Of a stretch of 23,282 nt of DNA, positions 16,201 through 20,976 are shown one piece after another. The stretch lies in the IMG/VR virus record IMGVR_UViG_3300028920_002860, positions 1 to 23,282 of that record, one strand, 5' to 3'. The stretch comes from a virus. The stretch's first letter is position 1, and the number at the start of each line of letters is the position of its first letter. The position numbers and the translations under genes are program-made. Under the pieces are notes generated by a model. The model saw only the letters and a program-made list of their open reading frames with translations, did no database searches and was not told the DNA's origin.

Positions 16201-18222
16201 ATCCCGTCGAAGGACGAGGACGCGGACTTCCGCAAGCAGCCGGGGCGGTGGTCCTACGACGGGATCAAGGACCCGTCCGCGTGGACCTACCGCGTCGCCT
16301 TCCTCGGGCCGCGCGGGAAGCTGATCCCGATCGAGGCCGACGAGACCTACACCGAGAGCGACCTCAAGCTGCGGTGGGTCGACAAGGGCGAGAAGGACCC
16401 CGTCACCGGCCAGGTCGCGAGCGAGAGCCAGTGGCGTGGGACCGACGACCCGCGGCTGTGGAAGATGGGCCGGGGCTTCGACGCGCGCAAGGCCGGAGAT
16501 GTCCAGTACGGCACGACCTACAACACCGGCATCGAGGCGAAGATCGGCGACGTGATCACGGTGACGCCCGTCTTGATGCGCGAGTTCTCCGGGCCGCAGG
16601 GCCGGCGCCGCTACTCGTGGACCTTCCCGATCGTCCGCGAGGCGACGCCGACCAGGGAGCGGCCCGACACCCTCGAGGATGTGCGGCGAATCGTCGCCGC
16701 CAGCTCCGAGCGGACGCCCGAGGACATGCCCGACGAGAAGGATGTGAAGGAGGTCGCGAAGTCGCGCGGCCGCCTCGGCATCAGCCGACTCCAGAAGCAG
16801 CGGCGCGGGCAGATCGATCCCGACGAGTCGACGAGGGACCAGGAGCGCGAGGCGGCGGAGCGCGCCGGCGGCGACCCCTACATGGTCCCGCAGAAGGGCA
16901 AGGCCGAGCAGCGGTTCGTCGCGCAGCTCCACTACCGCGGCTTCTGGTCGGAGGACGAGCGGGACCTCGTCCGCGAGGCGCTGAAGAAGGCGCGGGCCGA
17001 GGCGAAGGCCGGCGACCGTGCGGCGGCCAGGGAGATCCTCGACAACGCGTGGAAGGATCTTGGACCCGCGATCCTTCGCGTCCCGCTCGACGAGCTGAAG
17101 GCCGGGGCGCAGCGCGCCGAGGACGCGGGCGACGGCGACGTCTCCGCGGCGGTGCGCCGTGGCCTGGACACGCGGCCGCCGAAGGTCGACGACCTCGAGG
17201 GGATCGAGGGGCGCATCGTGAACCTCGGGAACGTCCACGCCGACCTGCGGATGAAGTCGCCCCTCGGCGAGTGGCTGATCGGCTGGACGCTGGACACGCC
17301 GAAGGTCGCGATCCAGACACTCGACGGCAAGGCGGTCCCGCTCCTGCGGAACAAGATCACGCACAACGAGGAGGGCGACAACATCGTCGCGCAGCGCAAG
17401 CTGGTCCAGCCCGTCGCGTGGCTTGACATCGTCTCGAAGGACAAGCCCGTGCACAGGACCGGCGCCGGCCAGGTCGGCGCGACGCCCGGGACGGCCGGCG
17501 AGTTCCACTACCTCGCGTCGGGGCGCGCCGTCTTCGGCGTCCAGAAGACCGACTACCACGAGGTCTTCCTCTTCCCCGAGGACGGCACCGACTGGGGCGG
17601 GCGCTGGGGTCTCCAGCTCATCGAGGGCCGGCCCGACTACCGCCGGGCGCGCGGCGAGTTCTGGATGGCGAACCGCCCGAAGGAGCAGTCGCCATACATC
17701 ACGACGCACGACGAGGAGAAGGAGAAGGACAAGGCGAAGCGCGAGAGGATCGACGTCGAGTGGAACACCGACACGGTCGAGGCGCTGCGCGCGAAGGGCT
17801 ACTCGCCGCTCGGCCCGGAGAAGGCGGCGAAGCGCGACGGGCGGAAGGTCCGCCTGCTCGTCCCCATCGCGAAGATCGCGAAGCAGGAGCGGTATGTCCT
17901 CGGCGTCGTGATGGAGCCGGACGCCGTCGACGCGCACGGCGAGGTCGCGGACGCGGCCGACATTCGACGCGCCGCCCACAATTTCCTTGTCAAAGGCGCA
18001 CAGATCGGTTATCAACATCAAGAGAAGCCAGGCGGACTGACACTCTTGGAGAGCTATCTTGCACCCGTCGAATTCAAGCTGGGCAACCGAACCGTCCCGA
18101 AGGGGACGTGGCTGATGGCGGTCCGCGTGAACAACGACAAGGTGTGGCAGGAGGTCCTCGACGGGAAGCTGACCGGCTTCTCGATCGAGGGCTACGCGAA
18201 GCGAGTGCCGGTCGCGGCGTAG
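10291..18222 (+). CDS. Giant polyprotein: four C5 DNA methyltransferases, nucleotidyltransferase, DNA ligase, 3'-phosphoesterase-like, XkdF protease
   Basis: The frame is unbroken for 2643 residues. ATG 10291 was chosen because AGGAGG (10276-10281) lies 9 nt upstream and the previous gene ends at 10277; the longer upstream frame overlaps both small genes. Order: N-terminal region with a His-rich LHLRTHQLHGAHF (about 1-215), methyltransferase units at about 219-520, 565-890, 919-1230 and 1300-1612, nucleotidyltransferase-like (1620-1720), ATP-dependent ligase (1765-2140), LigD-type phosphoesterase-like (2205-2480), XkdF protease (2527-2643). XkdF proteases mature phage capsids, and the place just before scaffold and capsid genes is the normal one. 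The protease may cut the chain so that the enzymes stay in the head. A fused polypeptide or self-processed parts are both possible. Codon use is uniform except for an AT-richer patch near the protease His. Confidence 0.9.
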   Translation: MRIKDISPDALRRVDDRELLSLHLRTHQLHGAHFADDAPKGRGLRDDKGAEAKDGILVADNDAILDAWKGKRETLPLKAAPKGDGRTFILVSPSLAYGVVRLGDEKDGEWPILFLNPFDVPLPYASGKVDGAVVPDIDLEGDGAPMSLEDLVHAHLFVVEEMLRREIRHKRVSDLDDEELPDGTKAPVVKFACPDPDSMPNVVTKAGDVAAALKPRAGQAVDIFCGMGALSIAAAAEGFHSTLAVENEPLAATSYATNHPRTTVFHGDVRQLNAADLAKALGPVDLVCGGVPCEPFSTIGAKDPTDGRRGLIKVAVKFVKAMRPRYFLFENVPQAMKADGWATARKALQREGYATDFWVVTHNEVGGGTARKRVFFVGVRGGELPSLDDLPRSKSAGFKAALKGITSPPKGENKADPIHVHPGPLQPHAVRNVAQVRAGGKPTATWNVRPTPPQDPAPTLLSQADNLHWSAKRLLTGREMATLHEIPRSYRFVNSTRSGVRKLVGDCVPIRLGRAVLGHLKKAQAERDRERGPVAKGLRAVDLADFKNVVHEAKDVWKVATPRPRAVDLFSGMGGFSLGASAAGFDTVLSVECDERAAATFAENHAGAPVLQADIRKIDPKEIARRVGRIDLVIGGVPCEAFSPLGRGTAPEQRKAGVGPAHMQDKKREKTGRRDLVKVAVKWVEALRPKFVAFENVPEAADSGEWDAAVKSLKRAGYDATIWVMRDEQVGGATKRKRAFLVAKRDGALPSLDDIPRRKATACGSILSKFASPPQGSNHADPLHVHPGPLTDIARRNIAASDRGEAPKAGWAIRPFSADGPAPTITSGNDVIHPNRKRYLTGREIAALHGVPKSYRFPASTTRTGVRDLVGDSVPVPLGRAVLSHLSSGRATKSVVGPMPANLVEDIGDVKRVETSRPRVVDLFSGMGGYSLGARAAGFETVLAVEHEKHAAATFAANHGGTPVFFGDIQKVDPKEARKRVGPVEMMIGGVPCEPYSSSGRGSAPEQRNDGGRVFGRRGLVKVAVSWVEAFSPKFVAFENVPLAADSPEWKAALKSLAGMGYSATIWVVRDDQVGGATTRKRAFLVASKGKLPDLDAIPRRKARTVKDVLAALPSVGSGDPLHVAHGTVSERRLKGIRAQLDGKKIPGFFHEGVNKMDEPAHPIIASRQSIHPSLKRHFTPREVLTMHGVPKSYRFPVNIGTVPSLVGDSVPVALGSAIINHLTGRARKDEEADWLGDATDAILPEILADEIVGVDLEGFEDIAKEHAGPGGFSVKIDPTDLPNVITKQEQLRKDAGGGKRVVDLFSGLGAYSLGAHAAGYRTALAVELEPTAAATFATNNPRSQVYFGDVRKLDPRAVRDKIGKVDLVIGGVPCEPFSSAGNSRVDQQNDPRRGLVGIAAKFVEALEPDFFAFENVPQAAKSSEWGRALKRLKRGGYEVAIWKVSHDEVGGATKRKRAFMVGGKNGLPSLDDLGRKSATPCGEALKGLGNPPSRENPSDPLHAVPYPLRPNAIRNIAYMKANPKATAPPSMWAVRPVDSRQPFFTIVGMVDMLHPSSRRYLTAREAATLHDIPKSYRFPDTRHIAVRTLIGDSVPVALGTAVLKHLTSAKVAKGEGVDRDEVIRCIEEAGEFVVVRDFVSLVGSVVTAPEGRPAKDVDLVVRDDVPDSSVELKLRRLFPPAIRSKVHMVWDAKGPNWAYLPFYDLVLRKRDELKAQGVDEPDYKPYASGSVEKAEAVRLMRPFVPLKARTGYHQGEFFAVDPLLDLWAAPAFKQGKSVAVEPKFDGVRLTVHKDGDRVAIFTEDKKRDRAAILPDVVEDVRKLKDEKLILDGEMVWWKDGKPIARHDMMRIVVGKDPLKGEDLRLNAFDILWRNDDGPLDHMPWAARQAQLEAALPDDTRHLKRARPTVAGNRREFLAAVKRARAYPGSEGAMLKLTDAPYDLDGRSGAWAKLKDVFELQVVVIGAKKKIPSKDEDADFRKQPGRWSYDGIKDPSAWTYRVAFLGPRGKLIPIEADETYTESDLKLRWVDKGEKDPVTGQVASESQWRGTDDPRLWKMGRGFDARKAGDVQYGTTYNTGIEAKIGDVITVTPVLMREFSGPQGRRRYSWTFPIVREATPTRERPDTLEDVRRIVAASSERTPEDMPDEKDVKEVAKSRGRLGISRLQKQRRGQIDPDESTRDQEREAAERAGGDPYMVPQKGKAEQRFVAQLHYRGFWSEDERDLVREALKKARAEAKAGDRAAAREILDNAWKDLGPAILRVPLDELKAGAQRAEDAGDGDVSAAVRRGLDTRPPKVDDLEGIEGRIVNLGNVHADLRMKSPLGEWLIGWTLDTPKVAIQTLDGKAVPLLRNKITHNEEGDNIVAQRKLVQPVAWLDIVSKDKPVHRTGAGQVGATPGTAGEFHYLASGRAVFGVQKTDYHEVFLFPEDGTDWGGRWGLQLIEGRPDYRRARGEFWMANRPKEQSPYITTHDEEKEKDKAKRERIDVEWNTDTVEALRAKGYSPLGPEKAAKRDGRKVRLLVPIAKIAKQERYVLGVVMEPDAVDAHGEVADAADIRRAAHNFLVKGAQIGYQHQEKPGGLTLLESYLAPVEFKLGNRTVPKGTWLMAVRVNNDKVWQEVLDGKLTGFSIEGYAKRVPVAA
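10945..11850 (+). other. Cytosine-C5 methyltransferase unit 1 (residues about 219-520)
   Basis: Motif I DIFCGMG (222-228) binds S-adenosylmethionine. Motif IV GGVPCEPFS contains the catalytic Cys293. Motif VI FENV (329-332) supplies Glu330. Motif VIII is VGGGTARKR (365-373). A short specificity region containing HVHPGPL follows, then motifs IX-X ending LVGDCVPIRLGRAVL. The unit is complete, so activity is plausible. It is preceded by PDSMPNVVTKAGDV, a linker whose relative occurs before unit 4. This copy lacks the longer insert after motif IV seen in units 2 and 3. Confidence 0.85.
11983..12960 (+). other. Cytosine-C5 methyltransferase unit 2 (residues about 565-890)
   Basis: DLFSGMGGFSLGA (from 568), GGVPCEAFS with Cys639, FENV (694-697), VGGATKRKR (to R738) and GDSVPVPLGRAVL (from 871) give a full set of C5-methyltransferase motifs. 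After motif IV comes GRGTAPEQRK and a charged insert (to about 670). It is closest to unit 3: both share GRG-APEQR and ATIWV-RD-QVGGAT. Confidence 0.87.
13045..13980 (+). other. Cytosine-C5 methyltransferase unit 3 (residues about 919-1230)
   Basis: DLFSGMGGYSLGA (from 922), GGVPCEPYS with Cys993, FENV (1038-1041), VGGATTRKR (to R1082) and LVGDSVPVALG (from 1206) are present. The specificity region differs clearly from the other units: it has SGDPLHVAHGTVSERR and a GFFHEGVNKMDEP stretch not seen elsewhere. That suggests a different target sequence. Confidence 0.87.
14188..15126 (+). other. Cytosine-C5 methyltransferase unit 4 (residues about 1300-1612)
   Basis: DLFSGLGAYSLGA (from 1304), GGVPCEPFSSAG with Cys1375, FENV (1414-1417), VGGATKRKR (to R1458) and LIGDSVPVALGTAVL (from 1590) are present. 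It is preceded by a longer acidic linker (about 1230-1300) that ends in DLPNVITKQEQL, resembling the linker before unit 1. The specificity region contains DPLHAVPYPLRPNAIRN, again different from the others. Confidence 0.87.
15148..15450 (+). other. Nucleotidyltransferase-like segment (residues about 1620-1720)
   Basis: The pattern LVGS (1642-1645) followed by KDVDLVV (1656-1662) resembles the GS...DxD core of the polymerase-beta-type nucleotidyltransferase superfamily. The segment is short, the spacing between GS and DxD is somewhat long, and a third catalytic acid is not obvious. It could be a reduced nucleotidyltransferase or a structural remnant. Confidence 0.45.
15583..16710 (+). other. 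ATP-dependent DNA ligase domain plus OB fold (residues about 1765-2140)
   Basis: The adenylation motif is VEPKFDGVRL with Lys1784 as the predicted AMP-accepting residue. LDGEMV (1831-1836), SEGAMLK (1930-1936) and WAKLK (1951-1955) match ligase motifs III, IV and V. An OB-type region follows (GDVITVTPVLMREF, then WTFPIVREATP). The whole covalent nucleotidyl-transfer core is intact. Such enzymes seal nicks in duplex DNA using ATP. Confidence 0.85.
16903..17730 (+). other. LigD-type 3'-phosphoesterase-like domain (residues about 2205-2480)
   Basis: VHADLRM (His2316, Asp2318, Arg2320) matches the HxDxR core of the LigD phosphoesterase, and EWLIGWTL follows as in that family. An earlier His2214 in VAQLHYRGF could be the first active-site His, but a charged helical insert of about 95 residues separates the two. 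Downstream, DYHEVFLF, GGRWGLQL and FWMANRPKEQSPY resemble the C-terminal half of such domains. In LigD this domain trims 3' ends before ligation. The assignment is by motif resemblance only. Confidence 0.5.
17869..18219 (+). other. XkdF-type phage serine protease domain (residues about 2527-2643)
   Basis: The segment starts RYVLGVVMEPDAVDAHGE, a form typical of XkdF-like maturation proteases. It carries a candidate catalytic His2576 in GYQHQ and Ser2631 in LTGFSIEGY near the C-terminal end. AHNFLVKG, LLESYLAP and GTWLMAVRVNNDKVWQ lie between and are also family-like. These proteases cleave scaffold and capsid components inside the prohead. The scaffold-like gene follows directly. Confidence 0.8.
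17987..18015 (+). promoter_or_regulatory. Intragenic sigma70-like promoter candidate before the scaffold and capsid genes
   Basis: TTGTCA (17987-17992, five of six), a 17-bp spacer and TATCAA (18010-18015, four of six) lie inside the protease-coding part, about 220 bp before the scaffold start. They sit in an unusually AT-rich stretch (17961-18075). This would allow the abundant scaffold and capsid proteins to be made in excess over the giant protein. Confidence 0.4.
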
Positions 18223-18235
18223 AGGGAGATCCCCG

Positions 18236-19600
18236 GTGGCCGATCCTGTCGACAAAAAGGCGAAGCGCAGACTCACCGACATCAACGTGACCAACGTCGA
18301 TCTGGTCGACCGGCCGGCCAACCAGGAAGAGTTCCTCGTCGTAAAGAGGAAGGACGGGAAGGAGGACCCCGACATGGACCCGAAGGATGAGAAGGTCGTC
18401 AAGGACGAGGAGAGCACCGTGGCCGAGGAGCTGACGGACGGCGGCGGGAGCGAGGACGCCCCCGACACCGACGAGTCCAAGGACGACGACGCCGAGGACG
18501 GCGACGGGTCCGACGACGCCGGGGGCGACGCCAAGGACGACGACGCCAAGGACGACGACGCCGAGGGCGACGACTCCGAGGGCGGCGATCCCGTGCAGAA
18601 GGCGGTCGACGCCGTCGAACGGTTCACGGGCGCGCTCAACGACTTCCTCGCCGGCCTGGAGAAGGGCGGCAAGAAGAAGACCGAGAAGGAGGAGGACGAG
18701 GACGGCCAGGTCGAGAAGGCGGACGGGATCGCGAAGCTGGCGAAGATGGTCTGCGACGAGGCGCGCAAGGTCCGCAAGATGAGCGACCTCCCCGAGCCCA
18801 TCGGCAAGGCGCTCGACGGCCTGATCAAGATGGCCGACGACGTCCTCGCCGCCGCGGAGAAGGCGGGCAAGTACCCCTACCCCGAGCCGGCCTCCGCGAA
18901 GAAGCAGGACGACGAGGACGAGGACGGCAAGGTCGAGAAGGCCGGCCGCATCCTGTCCGCGGCCAACATCAAGACCGTGAAGGACGCGCTCTCCGGCATG
19001 GGCAAGGCGCTCGAGCTGCTGGGCGGCATGGTCAAGCAGGTCGAGTCGCGCTACGCCGAGAAGGCCGAGGGCGAGGACGACGAGGACAAGGACGCCGAGG
19101 CCGCCGACAAGGGCGAGACCAAGAAGGGCATGTGCCCCGAGTGCGGCGCCCCGCTCTTCGGCAAGGCCGTGTGCAAGAAGTGCGGCGCGAAGATCGGCAA
19201 GGACGGCAAGGTCGCGAAGGCCGCGAAGGCGGACGACGAGGACGACGCCGGCAAGGCCGAGAAGCAGGACATGATGAAGTGCCCGCACTGCGGCGCGGAG
19301 ATCGAGGCGGGCCTCGACAAGTGCCCCGAGTGCGGCAAGGCCATCGAGATGGAGAAGGCCAAGGGCAAGAAGGACGACGACGCCGAGGCGACCGACAAGA
19401 AGATCCTCAAGGCCATCGAGAACCTCGCCGACAAGGTCGAGGCCCTCGGCAACCGCGTGACCAAGGCGGAGGCCGCGGTCGGGATCTCGAAGTCGCTGGG
19501 CGACGACGAGGAGGACGGCAACGGCGAGAAGCCGTCGCTGTGGTCCGGCCTGGGCCTCGTGCCGGGCGACGTCGCGACCGAGCGGCAGAGCAAGGACTGA
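18236..19600 (+). CDS. Acidic scaffold-like protein with two zinc ribbons
   Basis: GTG 18236 follows GAGGGAG (18222-18228), 13 bp after the protease stop. The 454-aa product opens with INVTNVDLVDRPANQEEFLVVKR, the sequence often found where XkdF-type proteases join their scaffold part. It continues with a very acidic Asp/Glu-rich tract (about 40-120) and helical segments. Two four-cysteine clusters are present: C300/C303 with C313/C316, and C349/C352 with C363/C366, each CxxC-x9-10-CxxC as in small zinc ribbons. A coiled coil (about 385-425) follows. It is probably an internal scaffold for capsid assembly and a substrate of the upstream protease. The ribbons are unusual for a scaffold and might bind nucleic acid or the packaged enzymes. 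Confidence 0.8.
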   Translation: MADPVDKKAKRRLTDINVTNVDLVDRPANQEEFLVVKRKDGKEDPDMDPKDEKVVKDEESTVAEELTDGGGSEDAPDTDESKDDDAEDGDGSDDAGGDAKDDDAKDDDAEGDDSEGGDPVQKAVDAVERFTGALNDFLAGLEKGGKKKTEKEEDEDGQVEKADGIAKLAKMVCDEARKVRKMSDLPEPIGKALDGLIKMADDVLAAAEKAGKYPYPEPASAKKQDDEDEDGKVEKAGRILSAANIKTVKDALSGMGKALELLGGMVKQVESRYAEKAEGEDDEDKDAEAADKGETKKGMCPECGAPLFGKAVCKKCGAKIGKDGKVAKAAKADDEDDAGKAEKQDMMKCPHCGAEIEAGLDKCPECGKAIEMEKAKGKKDDDAEATDKKILKAIENLADKVEALGNRVTKAEAAVGISKSLGDDEEDGNGEKPSLWSGLGLVPGDVATERQSKD

Positions 19601-19669
19601 TCTAGGAGGTAGCCCGCGGGCGGCGTACCCGACGGGATTGAGACCCTAACGGGAGGAGAGGAGAACGAA
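19601..19669 (+). promoter_or_regulatory. Leader of the major capsid gene
   Basis: This 69-bp gap contains GGAGGT (19605-19610), a 10-bp perfect palindrome GCCCGCGGGC (19612-19621) and a rich ribosome binding region (GGGAGGAGAGGAG, 19651-19663) ending 6 nt before ATG 19670. The purine-rich Shine-Dalgarno region fits high expression of the capsid protein. No clear promoter is seen here. Confidence 0.5.
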
Positions 19670-20872
19670 ATGTCCGTGGACAACCAGGAGATCCTGCGAA
19701 AGGCCGTCATCACCACCGACTCGATGACCACCGCCGGACTGCTCAACCCCGAGCAGGCCGACAAGTTCATCGACTTCGTGTGGGACATCTGCAAGCTGAA
19801 GGGCAACGCCCGCACGCTGAAGTTCCGCCCCGAGGAGCTGCAGATCGACAAGATCGGCGTGGGCTCCCGCGCGGCGGTGCCGAAGGTCGAGGCGACCGAT
19901 CCCGGCGTGCGGCGCGGCATCACCACGAGCCGCGTGACCCTGCGGCCGTCCGAGGTGATGGTGCCCTTCGAGATCAGCTACACCGCGCTCGACGTGAACC
20001 TCGAGGGCGAGAAGCTGGCGGAGCACCTCGTCAAGATGTTCGCCACCCAGTTCGGCAACGACCTGGAGGAGCTGTACATCCAGGGCGACCAGCTCGGCGC
20101 GGCCATCCTCGAGAGCGACTACTTCGACGGCGGCGCGTCCGACAAGTACGTCAAGGACGGCTTCCTCGCGCTGCAGGACGGGTGGCTGACCCTCGCCCGC
20201 CAGGGCCACGGCGTCGACTTCGCCGGCGCCAACATCAGCAACCGCCTCTTCTCGCGGCTGCTGAACGCGCTGCCCGAGAAGTTCAAGCGCGACCGCACCA
20301 AGCTGCGGTTCTTCTGCTCCACCGACCTCGAGCAGAACTACCGCGAGAAGGTGGCGGCGAGGGCCACCGGCAAGGGCGATCAGGCGCTCATGTCCGAGAT
20401 GCCGCTGACGCCGTTCGGCGTCCCGCTGATCGGCGTGCCGCTCCTGCCCTTCCAGCCCAAGATCGTCGAGCACGTCGTGGTCAACACCGACGGGACCACC
20501 GCGACCGCCCTGCTCTACAAGGACCTCGCCAACGTGGTCGTGACCACCTCGACGCTCGGCGCCTCGCCGGAGTCGGCCTACACCGAGGGCGTGGACTACA
20601 CCCTCGACGCGGCCAACGGTACGATCACCCGCCTCGGCGGCGGCTCCATCCCGAGCGGCGGAACCGTCAAGGTCACCTACCAGGCCGAGGCCCAGGTGAT
20701 CTGCACCCACCAGGACAACTTCCTCGTCGGCATCGGCAAGGACGTCCGCATCGAGACCGACCGCGACATCTTCAAGTCCGTCCTCCAGTACGCGCTGACC
20801 GCCAAGGTGGCCTGCGAGTTCGAGGAGGCCGACGCGATCAGCTTCGGCTACAACATCGGCCTCGACGTCTAG
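19670..20872 (+). CDS. Major capsid protein, HK97-like fold
   Basis: ATG 19670 has the strongest ribosome binding region in the window. The 400-aa product is a typical capsid size and follows the scaffold. The N-terminal part (TTAGLLNPEQADKFIDFVWD) and a central ISYTALDVNLEGEKL stretch resemble capsid proteins of P2-like and related phages. An Ig-like or beta-rich insert appears near the C-terminal third (about 270-345), with the repeat-like YTEGVDYTLDAANGTITRL and GTVKVTYQ. The chain then returns to QDNFLVGIGKDVRIETDRDI, typical of the capsid axial domain. No N-terminal delta domain is evident, consistent with a separate scaffold. A hairpin-rich gap follows. Confidence 0.85.
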   Translation: MSVDNQEILRKAVITTDSMTTAGLLNPEQADKFIDFVWDICKLKGNARTLKFRPEELQIDKIGVGSRAAVPKVEATDPGVRRGITTSRVTLRPSEVMVPFEISYTALDVNLEGEKLAEHLVKMFATQFGNDLEELYIQGDQLGAAILESDYFDGGASDKYVKDGFLALQDGWLTLARQGHGVDFAGANISNRLFSRLLNALPEKFKRDRTKLRFFCSTDLEQNYREKVAARATGKGDQALMSEMPLTPFGVPLIGVPLLPFQPKIVEHVVVNTDGTTATALLYKDLANVVVTTSTLGASPESAYTEGVDYTLDAANGTITRLGGGSIPSGGTVKVTYQAEAQVICTHQDNFLVGIGKDVRIETDRDIFKSVLQYALTAKVACEFEEADAISFGYNIGLDV

Positions 20873-20892
20873 CGGCGGTCCTCGCGACCTGA

Positions 20893-20926
20893 CCCGCCCC
20901 GGCGGGCGGCGAGACGCCGGGGCGGG
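20893..20926 (+). terminator. Strong GC hairpin downstream of the capsid gene
   Basis: A perfect 12-bp stem (20893-20904 with 20915-20926) encloses a 10-nt loop, beginning 20 bp after the capsid stop. No run of T follows, so it is not a classical intrinsic terminator. It may act as a partial terminator or protect the 3' end of the capsid mRNA. Confidence 0.55.
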
Positions 20927-20936
20927 CTAGCCCGCC
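20921..20936. repeat. 16-bp perfect palindrome overlapping the hairpin
   Basis: GGCGGGCTAGCCCGCC is a perfect palindrome that shares 6 bp with the right arm of the preceding hairpin. The two RNA structures would compete with each other. As DNA it could also bind a dimeric protein. Confidence 0.6.
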
Positions 20937-20962
20937 GACCGCACCCATTCTCGCCCAGACAC

Positions 20963-20974
20963 GGGAGGCCTCCC
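20963..20974. repeat. 12-bp palindrome covering the ribosome binding site of the next gene
   Basis: GGGAGGCCTCCC is a perfect palindrome. Its left half is the Shine-Dalgarno sequence for ATG 20977. Pairing of the mRNA here would hide the ribosome binding site, though the loop would be small. Confidence 0.5.
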
Positions 20975-20976
20975 TC

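Noticed and set aside
18480-18590. GACGACGCC repeats in the scaffold gene as a regulatory repeat
   Set aside because: They encode the Asp-rich acidic tract in frame and are explained by protein composition.
9964-18870. A 2968-residue open frame on the minus strand opposite the giant protein
   Set aside because: It mirrors a gene with near-total G/C at third positions, which removes stops from the antisense frame. It has no start signal, and its composition (Arg, Leu, Val, Asp, Ala repeats) is that of an antisense translation. The plus frame carries the real motifs.
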